From assembly GCA_022885665.1 (NCBI GenBank), contig JAGQDJ010000175.1, positions 1 to 64,000 on the forward strand: 64,000 bases of DNA, in the 5' to 3' direction. The notes under the pieces were generated by a model. The model made no database searches, was not told the origin of the DNA, and was given only the letters and a program-made list of their open reading frames with translations. Position numbers and translations under genes: made by a program. Of this stretch, positions 40,401 through 51,181 are shown piece after piece. Origin of the DNA: Triops longicaudatus (Eukaryota; Arthropoda; Branchiopoda; Notostraca; Triopsidae). Position 1 is the first letter of the stretch. Each line of letters begins with the position of its first letter.

Positions 40401-41298
40401 TCCCATACACCGTAACGGACCACCGAAGTTTATTGCAAGGAATACCCTAAGAACACCCTGCTCCTAGGTCTACCTAGCAGGGTGGTCTTGACACTAGTCC
40501 TATTCTCCCTCGGAGTTGCATTTGTAACACTATGGGTGGCACAAGACCACACAGGGTGGCACGGTCCAATCGTTCTTTAATGAGTTGTAGGGTGGGGGGG
40601 GTGGGGGGTCCGGACGAGTTCATTTCTACAGGCCAGTTTTATTTCATCAACTCCTCCGTAGCTTCAGTATATCCTAGTCCACACCTATCAGGGCGAGTTC
40701 ACTAAAGTTACGTCAATTTATCGCATTTTCTGATGAGAAAGAATTTTTGAACATAAAATGCAGGTCATGATTGACGTCGCAATTTTCACGGCTCTGAGAG
40801 TCGTATTACGTAAATAAGTAAATAGGGATACAACTCTTACGAGAACTACTGAGCTACGATGAATTTTATGGAAGGATCCATTTCGCAGGGGATGTCGTAG
40901 GAATAGCACTGTTCTATTGTACTGAACAGCATTAGCTAAGTTGAACTCGTCCATAGTCAATTGCTTGTGCACTTCCCGAACTGGAACTGATACGGTTACT
41001 TTACTTAGTGTGGTCTAACTATTCATAGGATCTTCCTGAACAAAGCTTGGACTACGTGGTGGACCCACAATACGACATAGAAGGCCCGGTACAGCGATCA
41101 ATCAGTTTGGAGCATGACATTGACGTGAATTACCTCCCTCCACCATTCGATGCGGACCCGGAACAAGAAGAGGACGCAATAAACGTCAACTCGGATGAAG
41201 ACATTGTATTTGGCGATGAAGAGTCCAACGGACAAGAGCTAAATGCATTGCGCAAAAAATGGTTTTACAGTATTTACAACAAACGAAGCATCGTCTAA
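37449..41298 (+). CDS. Secreted M14 metallocarboxypeptidase, CPE/CPN type, nine exons
   Basis: Removes C-terminal Lys/Arg from peptides; CPE does so in neuropeptide and hormone maturation. Exons: 37449-37680, 37768-37964, 38429-38584, 38740-38903, 38965-39104, 39592-39731, 39790-39931, 39987-40174, 41029-41298, giving 542 aa (human CPE 476). The chosen Met opens a clear signal peptide (MGHRPVKTLLLILLTLIPLC). Zinc ligands are His89 and Glu92 (HGNE) and His219 (NLHGGD). Substrate-binding NNNSVDLNRDFPD has Arg162, and the catalytic Glu is 314 in FEITIELGC. All are intact, so the enzyme should be active. A transthyretin-like domain (MGVKGVIIDAVTGKPL to FTLQPL) follows at about 345-447. The last exon adds an 89-residue acidic tail with no membrane segment, unlike the amphipathic helix of CPE. 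CPE, CPN1 and CPM are the nearest families, and the tail prevents a firm choice. Confidence 0.9.
40249..40560. promoter_or_regulatory. Cluster of GLI-like GACCACCC motifs in carboxypeptidase intron 8
   Basis: Within 312 bp there are at least eight nonamers close to the GLI/Ci consensus GACCACCCA: GACCACCCT 40311, GACCACCTA 40354, GACCACCCC 40375, GACCTCCCA 40397, GACCACCGA 40418, GAACACCCT 40451, GACCACCCT (minus) 40479 and GACCACACA 40545. GACCTCCCG is at 40287 and a minus-strand GGACCACCG at 40249. No copy is the exact consensus. It may be a GLI/Zic-type enhancer or a degenerate minisatellite. Confidence 0.35.
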
Positions 41299-41564
41299 TA
41301 GGAAACGACACTAGCAATGTTACATCCTTACATGCCATTGTTTAAACTAGACTTCCTTTTCTTCTCTAATATCACAGCGAACCAAGCAAAAAAGGCATGA
41401 TATAATAATATATCACGATGTTAAATAATGCCCTTAAATGGTAACAACGTAACACTGATTACGTTTCTCTCCAAATTTCCTTCCACGTTCGAGTTTACAA
41501 CAAATGTATCTTACACAAAATTCTATGACATCTTATGTCGAAATCGTATTTTTTCTCATTCTTC

Positions 41565-44500
41565 TTAACTGTCGTCAATCAACGCGCGGTTGGAGCCCAC
41601 GAATGCACACATCATGTCCAATAAAGGAACGGGAACATCGCGAGGCGGTTGCCAAAATTTTAATAAACCGCACACCGTGTCTTTTTCAGCCTGGGCTCCC
41701 AACAATATTACCGTTTCCATAATGGACTCTTGCATCACAGTCGAAACTATTTGCAATAGGGAAAAAATTATTAAGGTGGAAATATCTCCAAACGCATAAC
41801 AGTTGCCAAAAGTTAGCATTTGCATCCTTGGATTGAATATTTAAGAAATATCAAAGAGAACTCTACTTTGCTTGTATGTTACTCTACTTGCCTAGGAAAC
41901 AAATACAGTTTACCTAGCTATGTTGCGAATGTTACAATCATCCTGGAAAATGAAAGGGTACTAAGTATAATTGCCACTTACCATTTTCCGGTTGACTGAT
42001 GAGTGTTTTTAGCACCTGAAGTATCTTTTTATTGATTTCTTGGCCATCAGTAGCAAATGATCTACCCAACCAGCCTACAAAACAAATATACAGTCAAAAG
42101 AAAAAGGCAACGACTAAACACTAAAAACGAAGCCTGAAAACAAAAATCATACAGGCTACAGGATTCAGAAAGAACAAAAGTTCACGACACGTATTGAAAT
42201 TAAATTTTCTTACCAATAGCCAACAAAGCCGTTGCTGCTGCAAAATCTTCCCCTTGTCCAGCACTCCATTCTTCGAGCAAAGGCCACAAATATTCTTTCA
42301 CGATTCGAATGCCGCAAGCGTGACCTTCCCAACGTGCTAACAACGCGAAACAACTCGCCAAACTTCGCATTTCATCACAATTTCGACATTCTACGCCATA
42401 GATTGAGTACCCAATACCAATGCAAGAGAAATACTTTTAACATACCTTTAACCTTTTCCGTTAAGTATAGACAAAGTTCATTCGCGCCAGCCGCTGGAGT
42501 GCTTTGGAACCCAAAGGCATCTTTTAATAAATTTCTTGACGCTATTACTTTGCCTTCCGGCCCCGGAACGGCTTTTACCGCATTGCAGGTAGTCAGCAAG
42601 TATACAATAGTCTGTTCCAACGGACTCGGGCCTATAGTAAACACAGTATTACGTGCAATAAAACCACAAAAATGTAACCAAAACCACGGAAAATGTCACG
42701 GAATACTGAAGAAAACAGAGTTAGGACTTAGGCAAATAAACACCATATTTCAATAGAAAATATCTCAACAAAAAGATGCAAATAAATGTTTGAAATAACA
42801 TTTTGAGTGACTTTGAATCAAGGAAAACCGTACAAGCAACCGTTTAAAAACATTGCAGGTAAGACAGATCATACCTAAGCAGAAACTTGAATGACGAAGT
42901 ACGTCGGGCCAGACGGTGAGTAACACGTACGTGAGCGCGTAGGCTTGTGGGGGTCGGAAATACATTATATCGTACCACAAAGTACGCATTAGCCCAAGGT
43001 CTCCTCTACACCTCGTAAGCGCCGTGACGAATCTTGTAAGAGCGCTCATCTCGTACATCTTTCGTAACAACGAACGAATAGTATTAACCATTTTATACTA
43101 ACATTTTTGTTCAAATTCAGTTTACAGGTATACTGTTCAACAGCGAAGAGGATCTCAACAGTATATCCTGAATTGTTTTGATCACAACCATTTCTGGATC
43201 GTAAAATGGGCCGCTTTCCTCTTGCATGTTGGGATGCTTTTTAACGGCCTGAATGACGGTGATCATTCGTTCCTGAGTGGTCGTAAGTGGCGGGGCAGGG
43301 GGCATAAATGTTGTCTGCAACTCTGTCTCGTCTTTCCTCAACAACGCGACTATGTGCCTAACATCAACCGTAACTTTTAAGCTCCATTACACTGTCGTAC
43401 ACTGGTTTACCTAGCTGCAAAGTAAGGATCGGCTTGCACATCACGACGGGTCAATCGCTCGGCAGTTTCCATGACAAGCTCAGGGGAGAGCGTTTCGGCT
43501 TTCGCTATTTTGTTTAGGCATGCCCGGACGCTTTTCTTCATTGCTGCAATTAGTAAATTGATACTGTTACATGAATAAATGCAAAAATAAAAAACAAACA
43601 AACTCGAAAACAGATTAAAGCCGACGTCGGTCATCAAAGGTAAAGTAAAACAATAAACAATAGATAATTAATAAATAAAATTCAGTAAAATCTCGTTATA
43701 ATGAATTCTTTTAATAACGAATTGTTGGTTACAATGGAAAATTCAAAGGTCCCCTCCCGAGTTATACAAACATAAAGAAAATGCGCTTGATTTTGCGAAT
43801 TTCGGATACAGTGAACGATTTTTCCGGTCCTGCGAAGCTCGTTGCAAAGAGATTGTACTATCATTCAAAACTTTTTAAATAATGAGAGGGCTGACGAAAA
43901 AGAACAAAACGTGAAAAAAGACAACAACTTAAATTCTCATTTACTTGAATAATCAATAAGAAAAAAACGAAAGCTGTCATACATGTAAGGAAAATTAGTT
44001 TAAAATAAATGAAGCTACGTTACCTTTGGCTGCAGAAGGTTTAAAATGAAGCGTAAACTTGGCACCTGCTTTTTGCGCCAATTTTTCTTTTACAATCTCC
44101 ATCAAGGGTCTTGTGTCTTTACGTACGGGAACCGTGAGACGGTGTTGAATTTCTAAATCCCTAACCGGTTCAAGTGGGATTTCCTGTATTGATGAGACAG
44201 TTTTAAATATTTTCTCGTTCTCGGGCGTTGGTGATGCAGGTGGAGACGCTATTTCTTCCACTGTGTTGGTTACATGTATATCCATACTATAAGTTTCGCT
44301 TTCCACTTGCGCTTCATGATCGACCATTGTTTGGCTCTCAGTTTCTGGTATATCTCCTGAGGCTGATTCGGCGACATGTGACGAAAACGGAGCCGAAACC
44401 AGTCGTTCCAGCTTCCGTCGCTGTCTTTCTGCTAGTGTTAAAGGTTTGGTAACAAAACTTTCCTTTCCGTCTTCGTCAACTGTTGTTGTTGGTTTGTCAA

Positions 44501-47500
44501 CCATTACAGAACCATTTTCGGTATCAATTTCCAATAATGTCGGCAAAACAGAGCTTGGATTAAGCTCTAATTCATTAACTATATCTTCCACGCTTATTTC
44601 GGTTAGCTGGGGAATTTTAAGTGACTCGTCTGCTCCCTTTTTAGTACACAAGTTCTCCATATTTCTTCCATTTTCAGGCTTAAACATTGCTTCATCTTCC
44701 AATCGTGCCAGTTTATTCGTTGTTGCTTCGAGTTCTTCGACAGCCTGTGGAAACGTAGAGTCGCTTTCTACAGAAGCAGAAATAACATCGTGGCTCTGAC
44801 GCTCGTTCGCTGCTCCTGAGACTTCTGTAAAGTCACCCCTTTTTCGTTTACTAGCCGGGCGCCCTAAGATGGATTTTTCATTTGTGTCTGTGCAAGTTTT
44901 GGGAGCGGAAACTTGCCCCTTTCCAACAAATTCTACGTGGCCAGCGTGCGGATGCTCTTGCTCGGATGTTTGTATCGTCGGTGATGGGGCTTCTAGACTA
45001 GTAACTGCGTTAGCTTTATTTAACCGCGCTTTTCGTTGCCTTCCCAGTGACGGTTGCATGTCTTCCTCAGCAAACGCTTCAGGCGATTCAGTCAAAACTG
45101 CTTTTTCATGTTCAGCTATCTGTTTTTTGGGCTCAAATATCGGCTCCAAAACAGGAGAAACTTTCTGAGACGAACTATCTTGCCCCACACACGGAATTTC
45201 CCTGGAACCCGCTAGGATGCTAATTACTCGCGTCTTTCTAGCAGGTACATTACTGGACACGGGATGAATACGCGGAGCATTCTTCTGTATTCTCTGAGGA
45301 AGTGTTCTGAGAAGCTTCTTAGGAGGGGGAGGATCCATTCGAGGAGGTATCTCTTCCTCTGAGTCGCTATCGCCAAACAAGTCTGCGTGTTTATTCACGC
45401 TTTCGGTCTTTTTCTTATTTATTACCGAGGAAGATTTAGTTCTTGAAGTTTTCAGATTCCGCTGGTCCTCGGAATTAAAGAACTCAAATGGGGTAATTTC
45501 GCAAAAATTCCGACTTTTGCTCACATGTTTGCGTTCTGCTTCCGCGAAGTTTGTTACACTACTCCGTCGGTGAGGCAAGTACGTTTCGCTGCACGTTAAT
45601 GTCCTCAAGGGCGCTGTGTGAAGAAACAGAACTTGAGTCCTGTGCTTCCGCTTATTTAGAGTATTCACAAACGTGGGGCGACCTTTGTTAGGCTTTGCCT
45701 CCAGCTTCTTGCCCCGCCAATCAAATACGCATGCTGGACGAACGCTAGCAGACTTTGCTTTTCGTACCTTATCGGGAAGCAATCCAGATATTTCTTCTTT
45801 AGTGGCTACGGGGTCAATTGAAATCTTTTCAAATACAGAATCTGAGGTAGGAGTGGGCAACTTTGCTGCAGGAGTTAGATCCGAATTCATTAAGGTGGGC
45901 TCGAAGCCTACAGATAACGAATGAAAGGTTTTGGGACGGGCCAGATGTAATAAAGGGGTGGGGCTTACAGAGATCTCGTGCACTGGACTAGGTGGCATGG
46001 GAGTAATCATGTCATCTTCGGCTAGGAACGGCACATCCGCAGTCATAAGTCGTAAGATTTCCTCCAGTTCTTCTTTCTGTGACTGGAGGTCGGACACGGG
46101 CTTTGGTGCCCTGTCTTTACCCAATCCTGTAATAGGCAAAAAATTCTTTTCGTGAGAATCTGAAGGTCGCAATGATTTTGAAGGGGCTATATCCGGTATT
46201 AAGCTCAAATCTGGCACTTTAAAGACTGCAGCGTCAGATTCTTGCAGTGACTCGGCTTCCATGAGATCCGGCTTACGTGGTAAGGTGTCAGGAGCTTTTA
46301 CGGACTCTGAAATTCTAACATCATTGAGGAAATCTTCAACGTAATTCGTACTGGAGGGCCGAGTTTCATTCTTACTGAACTCTTGAATTTCCACCGCAGA
46401 TTCATTGTTTGGAAATGAAGAAGGAATAGACTTTTCTATAACTTGTGGCAAGTTTGCAGAAACGGGTAGATCTGATGGCTCAGTTGCGTTTTGAACAAGA
46501 GGGGGCGGCGAATTCTGCTGAAGCTTCTCAGTAGTAGCGATTACCGCGCAAACGGGGTGCGTCGGCGATTTCGCAATATTACACTCGTTCCTCTTACATA
46601 TTTCAGCTGGCTGGATGTCGAGAAACACAACAGTTTGGTTCGACCCTTGTTTTAACAGTGGAAGGATGGGCGCATCGCAAATTTCTTCTTCATCGCTGCT
46701 TAAATCAAGGCTTTCTACTACGAAATTGTCTTTCGATACTTGCAATGAGGGGGTAGTGGCGAAATTTAACAGCCCGGAGGATAACGATGGAGTCGGTGAC
46801 TCCAAGGGCTGAGAGTCTAGGCTTACAAGTAAATCTTCACTGAGAGTAATTTGTGTAACACCCGATTCATCCGCTTTGGTATCTGCACTTGCGGCGGGGC
46901 TCGTCAACAGGGAAGGCGTGTCAGAATTGCCAGGCAAGGTAGGTGCTTGGCTGTCAAGACTGGAAGAGTCCGTGTGATGGGGGACAGTAAGGTGTACGTT
47001 TTCTGTAAGTATATCTTGCATAACATCTTTGCTTGCTTCTTTTATCGTTTCATTTACAGTCATAAGGTCGCCACTATTGCCTTTGGAGACACTGACGCGC
47101 TCGGATAAGTCCACTGTCGGGATTGTCATTTCAATGACTCCAGCGTCCATGACCTCCTGACGTAAACTATTCGACGTTCCAATTATTTTTTCAATTGCGG
47201 GAGGTTGCTCATCGTGCGTGTCCGGAAGTAATGAAGCTACCAAATATCCCCCTGTTTCTTCTTTTTCACACTGACCTGCTAGAGAAATGGAAAGAAAATA
47301 AGCTAGAATAATCACCATGTACATGAACTGCACGCTTTACAAGAATTTGTTTCAGAATCTTTAAGACAAATAAATTCATTCGATGAAAATTAGGTTTGTT
47401 TAAAAAAAAAATTAAAAGATCGAGACGATCCTTTCTGGGTTCAATAAGACGATAAAGATTCGCTTGCATTCTCAGGTCAGAAGGTCGTGCTCCCAACCGG

Positions 47501-50500
47501 TACGGCGTTGTGGGATGAGCGTTACAAATGAACGATACAGTATTTACTCTAATGATATGCTTTCTATTACGCAAAGCTATTATGGCAAAAGGGATTACTT
47601 AACTATACCTGTCTCATTTAAATTAATTTTATATAATACTTATGGTTTATAAGCGAGTCATGCACTTTTTGAAGTTTACCATCTTCCTGTTTTAATAATG
47701 TTTCGAGTAGCTGGCCTCCGTTTTTATCTTCAACAACGAGAGCATCTTCCTCGCTGCTGTTCCCACCATCTTCTTCGTTTTGATCCAACGTGCTAAGCAG
47801 ATCCCCTTTTGGTTGCGACCACGATTCGAAAACTCGCCTGTTAGCACCCACCAGAATACCTACACGTGTTATCAAACATAACGTAATTAATGTTGCATTC
47901 TTGTACAGTCTTATCAATTTTCTATGAATTTACCGTGTTTGTCTGCTAGCTTTCCCCACGTCATTGCATATTTGTTAGCTTTGCCCAATTTATTTCGCAA
48001 TTCTGCGATTTCGTGCCTCTGCGTCGCCAACTTTTTCCGGCATTCGGTCTTCTCCTCTACAAAATTCGAGTAACATGTAGTATATAACCGAGTTCAAACA
48101 AAATGAACACAATAGTTAACTAAATCCAGTTGCACTACCAAAAATAGCACAGCAAATTAAGTTAGTGACGAAACATTAAAAAGAAACGCAAATGAATTAT
48201 TTAATACACACAAGATAAAAAACAAATAACAATAAATAAAGGAGTCGGATAACGATAAGAAATAATGATAAGGTTACAGCGATAAGACACCTCCCAAACG
48301 TCACACCTAACACCTAGCTCAGACACAAGTTCTGCTGAACTTTGTTAATAAGTACGTCGACCAATATGTAAATACTAAAGTGCTAGAAGAAATTTAATAC
48401 CGTTTTCTACTTAATTACACCTCATAGTCACCGAACTCCGATTTGTGAATAAAAATGAACATTTATTACTACTGCTTAGTGTTGTGGCTTTTTACGTACG
48501 AAGTAACAACGTTTCCTAACAAATTTTTCTTCTCTTCGTCGTCTGCGTCAAACAGTCCTCAGCAAACAAGTCAACCCTACCATCGGGCTGAACACGAGGT
48601 CAAAGAAGCAGAAACGGATTTCGAAATCATTGACCTAAGTCTACCAAGCTGGGATGACGTCCTAAATTGCATTGATTGCGATGATAATGACGCCATATTC
48701 CGGCATGTTTTAAGCCAGAAAAGGATGGAGAGACTTTCCGTCCGACCCTTGCCAATCTGGAGTCTTGAACAAAGCGGAAGCGGAGACGGTGACACGGAGA
48801 ATTCCGAGCTCAACGAAGATTTGGAAGATCTATACTCCACAATACCAACCACGACTAAAGAATACGTAACTTCAAACCACAGAAAGCAACACTTCAGGCC
48901 TGTACTCGGTGAAGAGCGGCCCGTTGAAAAAAATCGAAATACGTCTGGTGATGCTATAAACCAATTTCTATCTGAAGCAAATGAATCTACAGCAGAACCA
49001 CTATCCCAAGAAAATTCCTCGCACACTGGGTCAATTATGACGTTAAGCGAGTTAATAACTCGCAGTCCAAAGATTTTGCTGGATTTCGCGCAAGAGGACA
49101 CGATGACAGAAGAACCCAAAGAAATGGAGCATCACCCGAGTTGGGCGACCACAAATTCTCCCTTAAATGTTGAAGACAGCACAAGAATCGTTAGCTTTAG
49201 TACTAGTCAAGCAATAAACGGAGTAATTGAAGAAACAACTTCACAATTTAGCACTACTTTTACCAATAATGAAGAGCCTGTGCTCTCTTCAACTCCAGCT
49301 ACTCCCAACTACTGCAACATCTCCAGAGAAAACGTGTTCGTACTATTAAATCCAACGTCCTTAACGGTGGAAGAGGGTCAAAACACAACTATTGAATGTC
49401 AGGTATTTTTAAACGCTTTAACATGGCCAGAACCCTTCATAGAATGGCGATTTACGTCCCCGACTGGCCATAAATGCAGTCTGGGGCCACATTCAGATTT
49501 GTACGACACGTGTAGCTATGAAGAAACTCGAACGATCGAGCTGAAAAACACCTCCACGTCCATTTTAAGCCTACAGATGCTTGCAACGAATCAGACAGGT
49601 TTATACGAATGCTCGGTATCTTGGCTCTGTCGTTCCGACGTTGGGATGGAAATCAGAGCTCAAACCGGAAACGTGAAGCGAGTTGAGACACAACAAAGCC
49701 TTCTACTGAAAGTTTATGACAAACCTTACTACCTTTATCAAATTTCGGCCATATCAGGCTTGGGCGTCTTATTACTCGGGTTGCTTGCGGCATTTTGTTT
49801 CTTAACGCATAAACAGACAAACCAAACCAAGGTGCTTTACATTGTCCAATCTACGGAATGCGAAGACGCACATATAACTAAGGTATTCATATCCTAAGAC
49901 TAATTCTCTGTAAAACAAAATATTTCCGCGAATTAATCAGAAAATTTATAGGCTGTTCTGGAGAAGAAAGATTCCCAGTTTTCACAAGCAAGCTTCGTGA
50001 GCGATGGAGAGGATGACGACGGAGATTAATTGTCGACTGTCCGCAAAGATGGAATTACTGAACTGGACACTTATTGTCCAATAAAACATTAACAATGCAT
50101 GTTTTTAGTGCTCCCCTATGTAGTCGTAAAAAACGTTGTGCAAATGCACGAAAGAAATATGTCAAATTACAGTCACTCTGAAACAAAACTGACAGTAATC
50201 GTTATGCTATATCTACCAATATTGATAAACTAAGGCAATATTGCGAAAAATTTACCTTTAAACTGTTCTGCTGTGCGTTGCACTTTCTTCAGTTCTTTTT
50301 CCAAAGTGTTGAGCTTCATTTCATCTAGCGCCGCCAACGTTTCGACGCTTTCCAACTGCCGGACTTTGGCTTCCAACTGATCGTTGGTCACTTTCAGCGC
50401 TGCTGCCTGGTCTCTCACGAGCTCACATTCTTTGCGGGCTTTCTCGAGTACATTCTCGCGTTCAGCATCTGCCTACAAACACACAAATATGTCCAAGTTC

Positions 50501-51181
50501 ACTTTGCAACTAAGAGACGATCAATTTAACTTTCTAATTCGCAAGTAAAACTTTCGTTACCTTTTTCAACGGTTCCAATTCATTTAACGCTGTCATAAGT
50601 TCAGCTTTGTACCGAGTCAAATCTTTATCCAGTTGACTGACAAGACAGGCAAATTCCTCTATTTTTCGTTTCAAAACTTCACACTCATTCTTCTGAGATT
50701 GGTACTCTCTAATGAGCAAGCTGAAACACAAAACAAATTAAATCTGCATTAATTGTTAACAGAAGACATTTGTGAAAGGCTAAAAACGATGTTCATGAAG
50801 AGTGAAATTAATAGAAAATAAATCTGATAATTATCCTGATGAAAAAGAAACTCAGGAGACATACTCAGTAGAGATGATTTTCTTTTTAAGCGTGGCCACA
50901 GCTTTGATGTGCTGTTGCTTTGTATTCTGGAGCTCCACGTAAGTTGCATTCAGATTCTGTAAAAAAAAAAAATGGTCTTCAGAAGGGTAAATTTAAGAAT
51001 GTGATTAGAGTACCTCTTGAAGTGATGTACAATTGTGGCAGGTCATTTCAGGCTCTAAAGAAACGACCGTTGTAGCCAGCATATGCAGATTTACGTTTTC
51101 TTCAAAGCTACTTCCCGGATTTAAATTTAACCTGTCGCTATCACGACCACGCGCAGGATCTTTACCATCGTTTTCGCCCAT
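41565..51181 (-). CDS. ICE1: ICE1-like scaffold of the little elongation complex, 14 exons
   Basis: ICE1 assembles the little elongation complex (with ICE2 and ELL), which promotes RNA polymerase II transcription of snRNA genes. Exons in transcript order: 51181-51014, 50956-50865, 50720-50561, 50472-50256, 48056-47934, 47859-47680, 47278-44024, 43543-43411, 43357-43126, 43097-42875, 42631-42446, 42390-42214, 42074-41982, 41746-41565. They join to 1,806 aa (human about 2,266). The N-terminal coiled coil carries TSLQENLNATYVELQNTKQQ and KKKIISTDLLIREYQSQ, closely resembling human ICE1 (ASLQQNLN, KIINTDNLLTEYQ). A 1,084-codon exon codes a disordered, acidic, Ser/Pro-rich middle. The C-terminal helical region has VLLTVWPDVLRH and VKEYLWPLLEEWSAGQGED, like the ICE1 TTWP and KELWPIMNKW segments. 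The middle is unalignable, so the call rests on the two ends. Intron 4 hosts another gene. Confidence 0.82.
48455..50029 (+). CDS. Unrecognised single-pass Ig-domain membrane protein, nested in ICE1 intron 4
   Basis: Two exons, 48455-49882 and 49952-50029, with GT-AG ends and phase 0, give 501 aa. The unspliced frame would stop seven codons after AAG at 49882. Residues 1-19 are a signal peptide (MNIYYYCLVLWLFTYEV). Residues of about 20-280 are acidic, Ser/Thr/Glu-rich and probably disordered or glycosylated. One Ig domain (about 290-410) has Cys314 in TTIECQV, Trp331 in FIEWRF and Cys386 in QTGLYECSV. The spacing is V-set-like, and additional Cys occur (KCSLG, DTCSY, WLCRS). A membrane helix lies at about 428-450 (ISGLGVLLLGLLAAFCFL). 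The 50-residue tail ends in an acidic cluster (SDGEDDDGD). A polyadenylation signal follows at 50080. I do not recognise the family; adhesion or receptor roles are possible but unproven. It lies opposite and wholly inside an ICE1 intron (48057-50255). Confidence 0.85.
50080..50085 (+). terminator. Polyadenylation signal AATAAA of the nested Ig gene
   Basis: AATAAA occurs 51 bp after the stop codon of the nested Ig gene and before the next ICE1 exon on the opposite strand (50256). This fits a compact 3' UTR contained in the intron. Confidence 0.6.

Noticed and set aside
41988..42010. Hammerhead-like CTGATGAG core near ICE1 exon 13
   Set aside because: No matching GAAA core or flanking stems at the required positions.
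44228..47108. Plus-strand frames across the large ICE1 exon
   Set aside because: Shadow frames of the minus-strand coding exon with no domain and no splice structure of their own.
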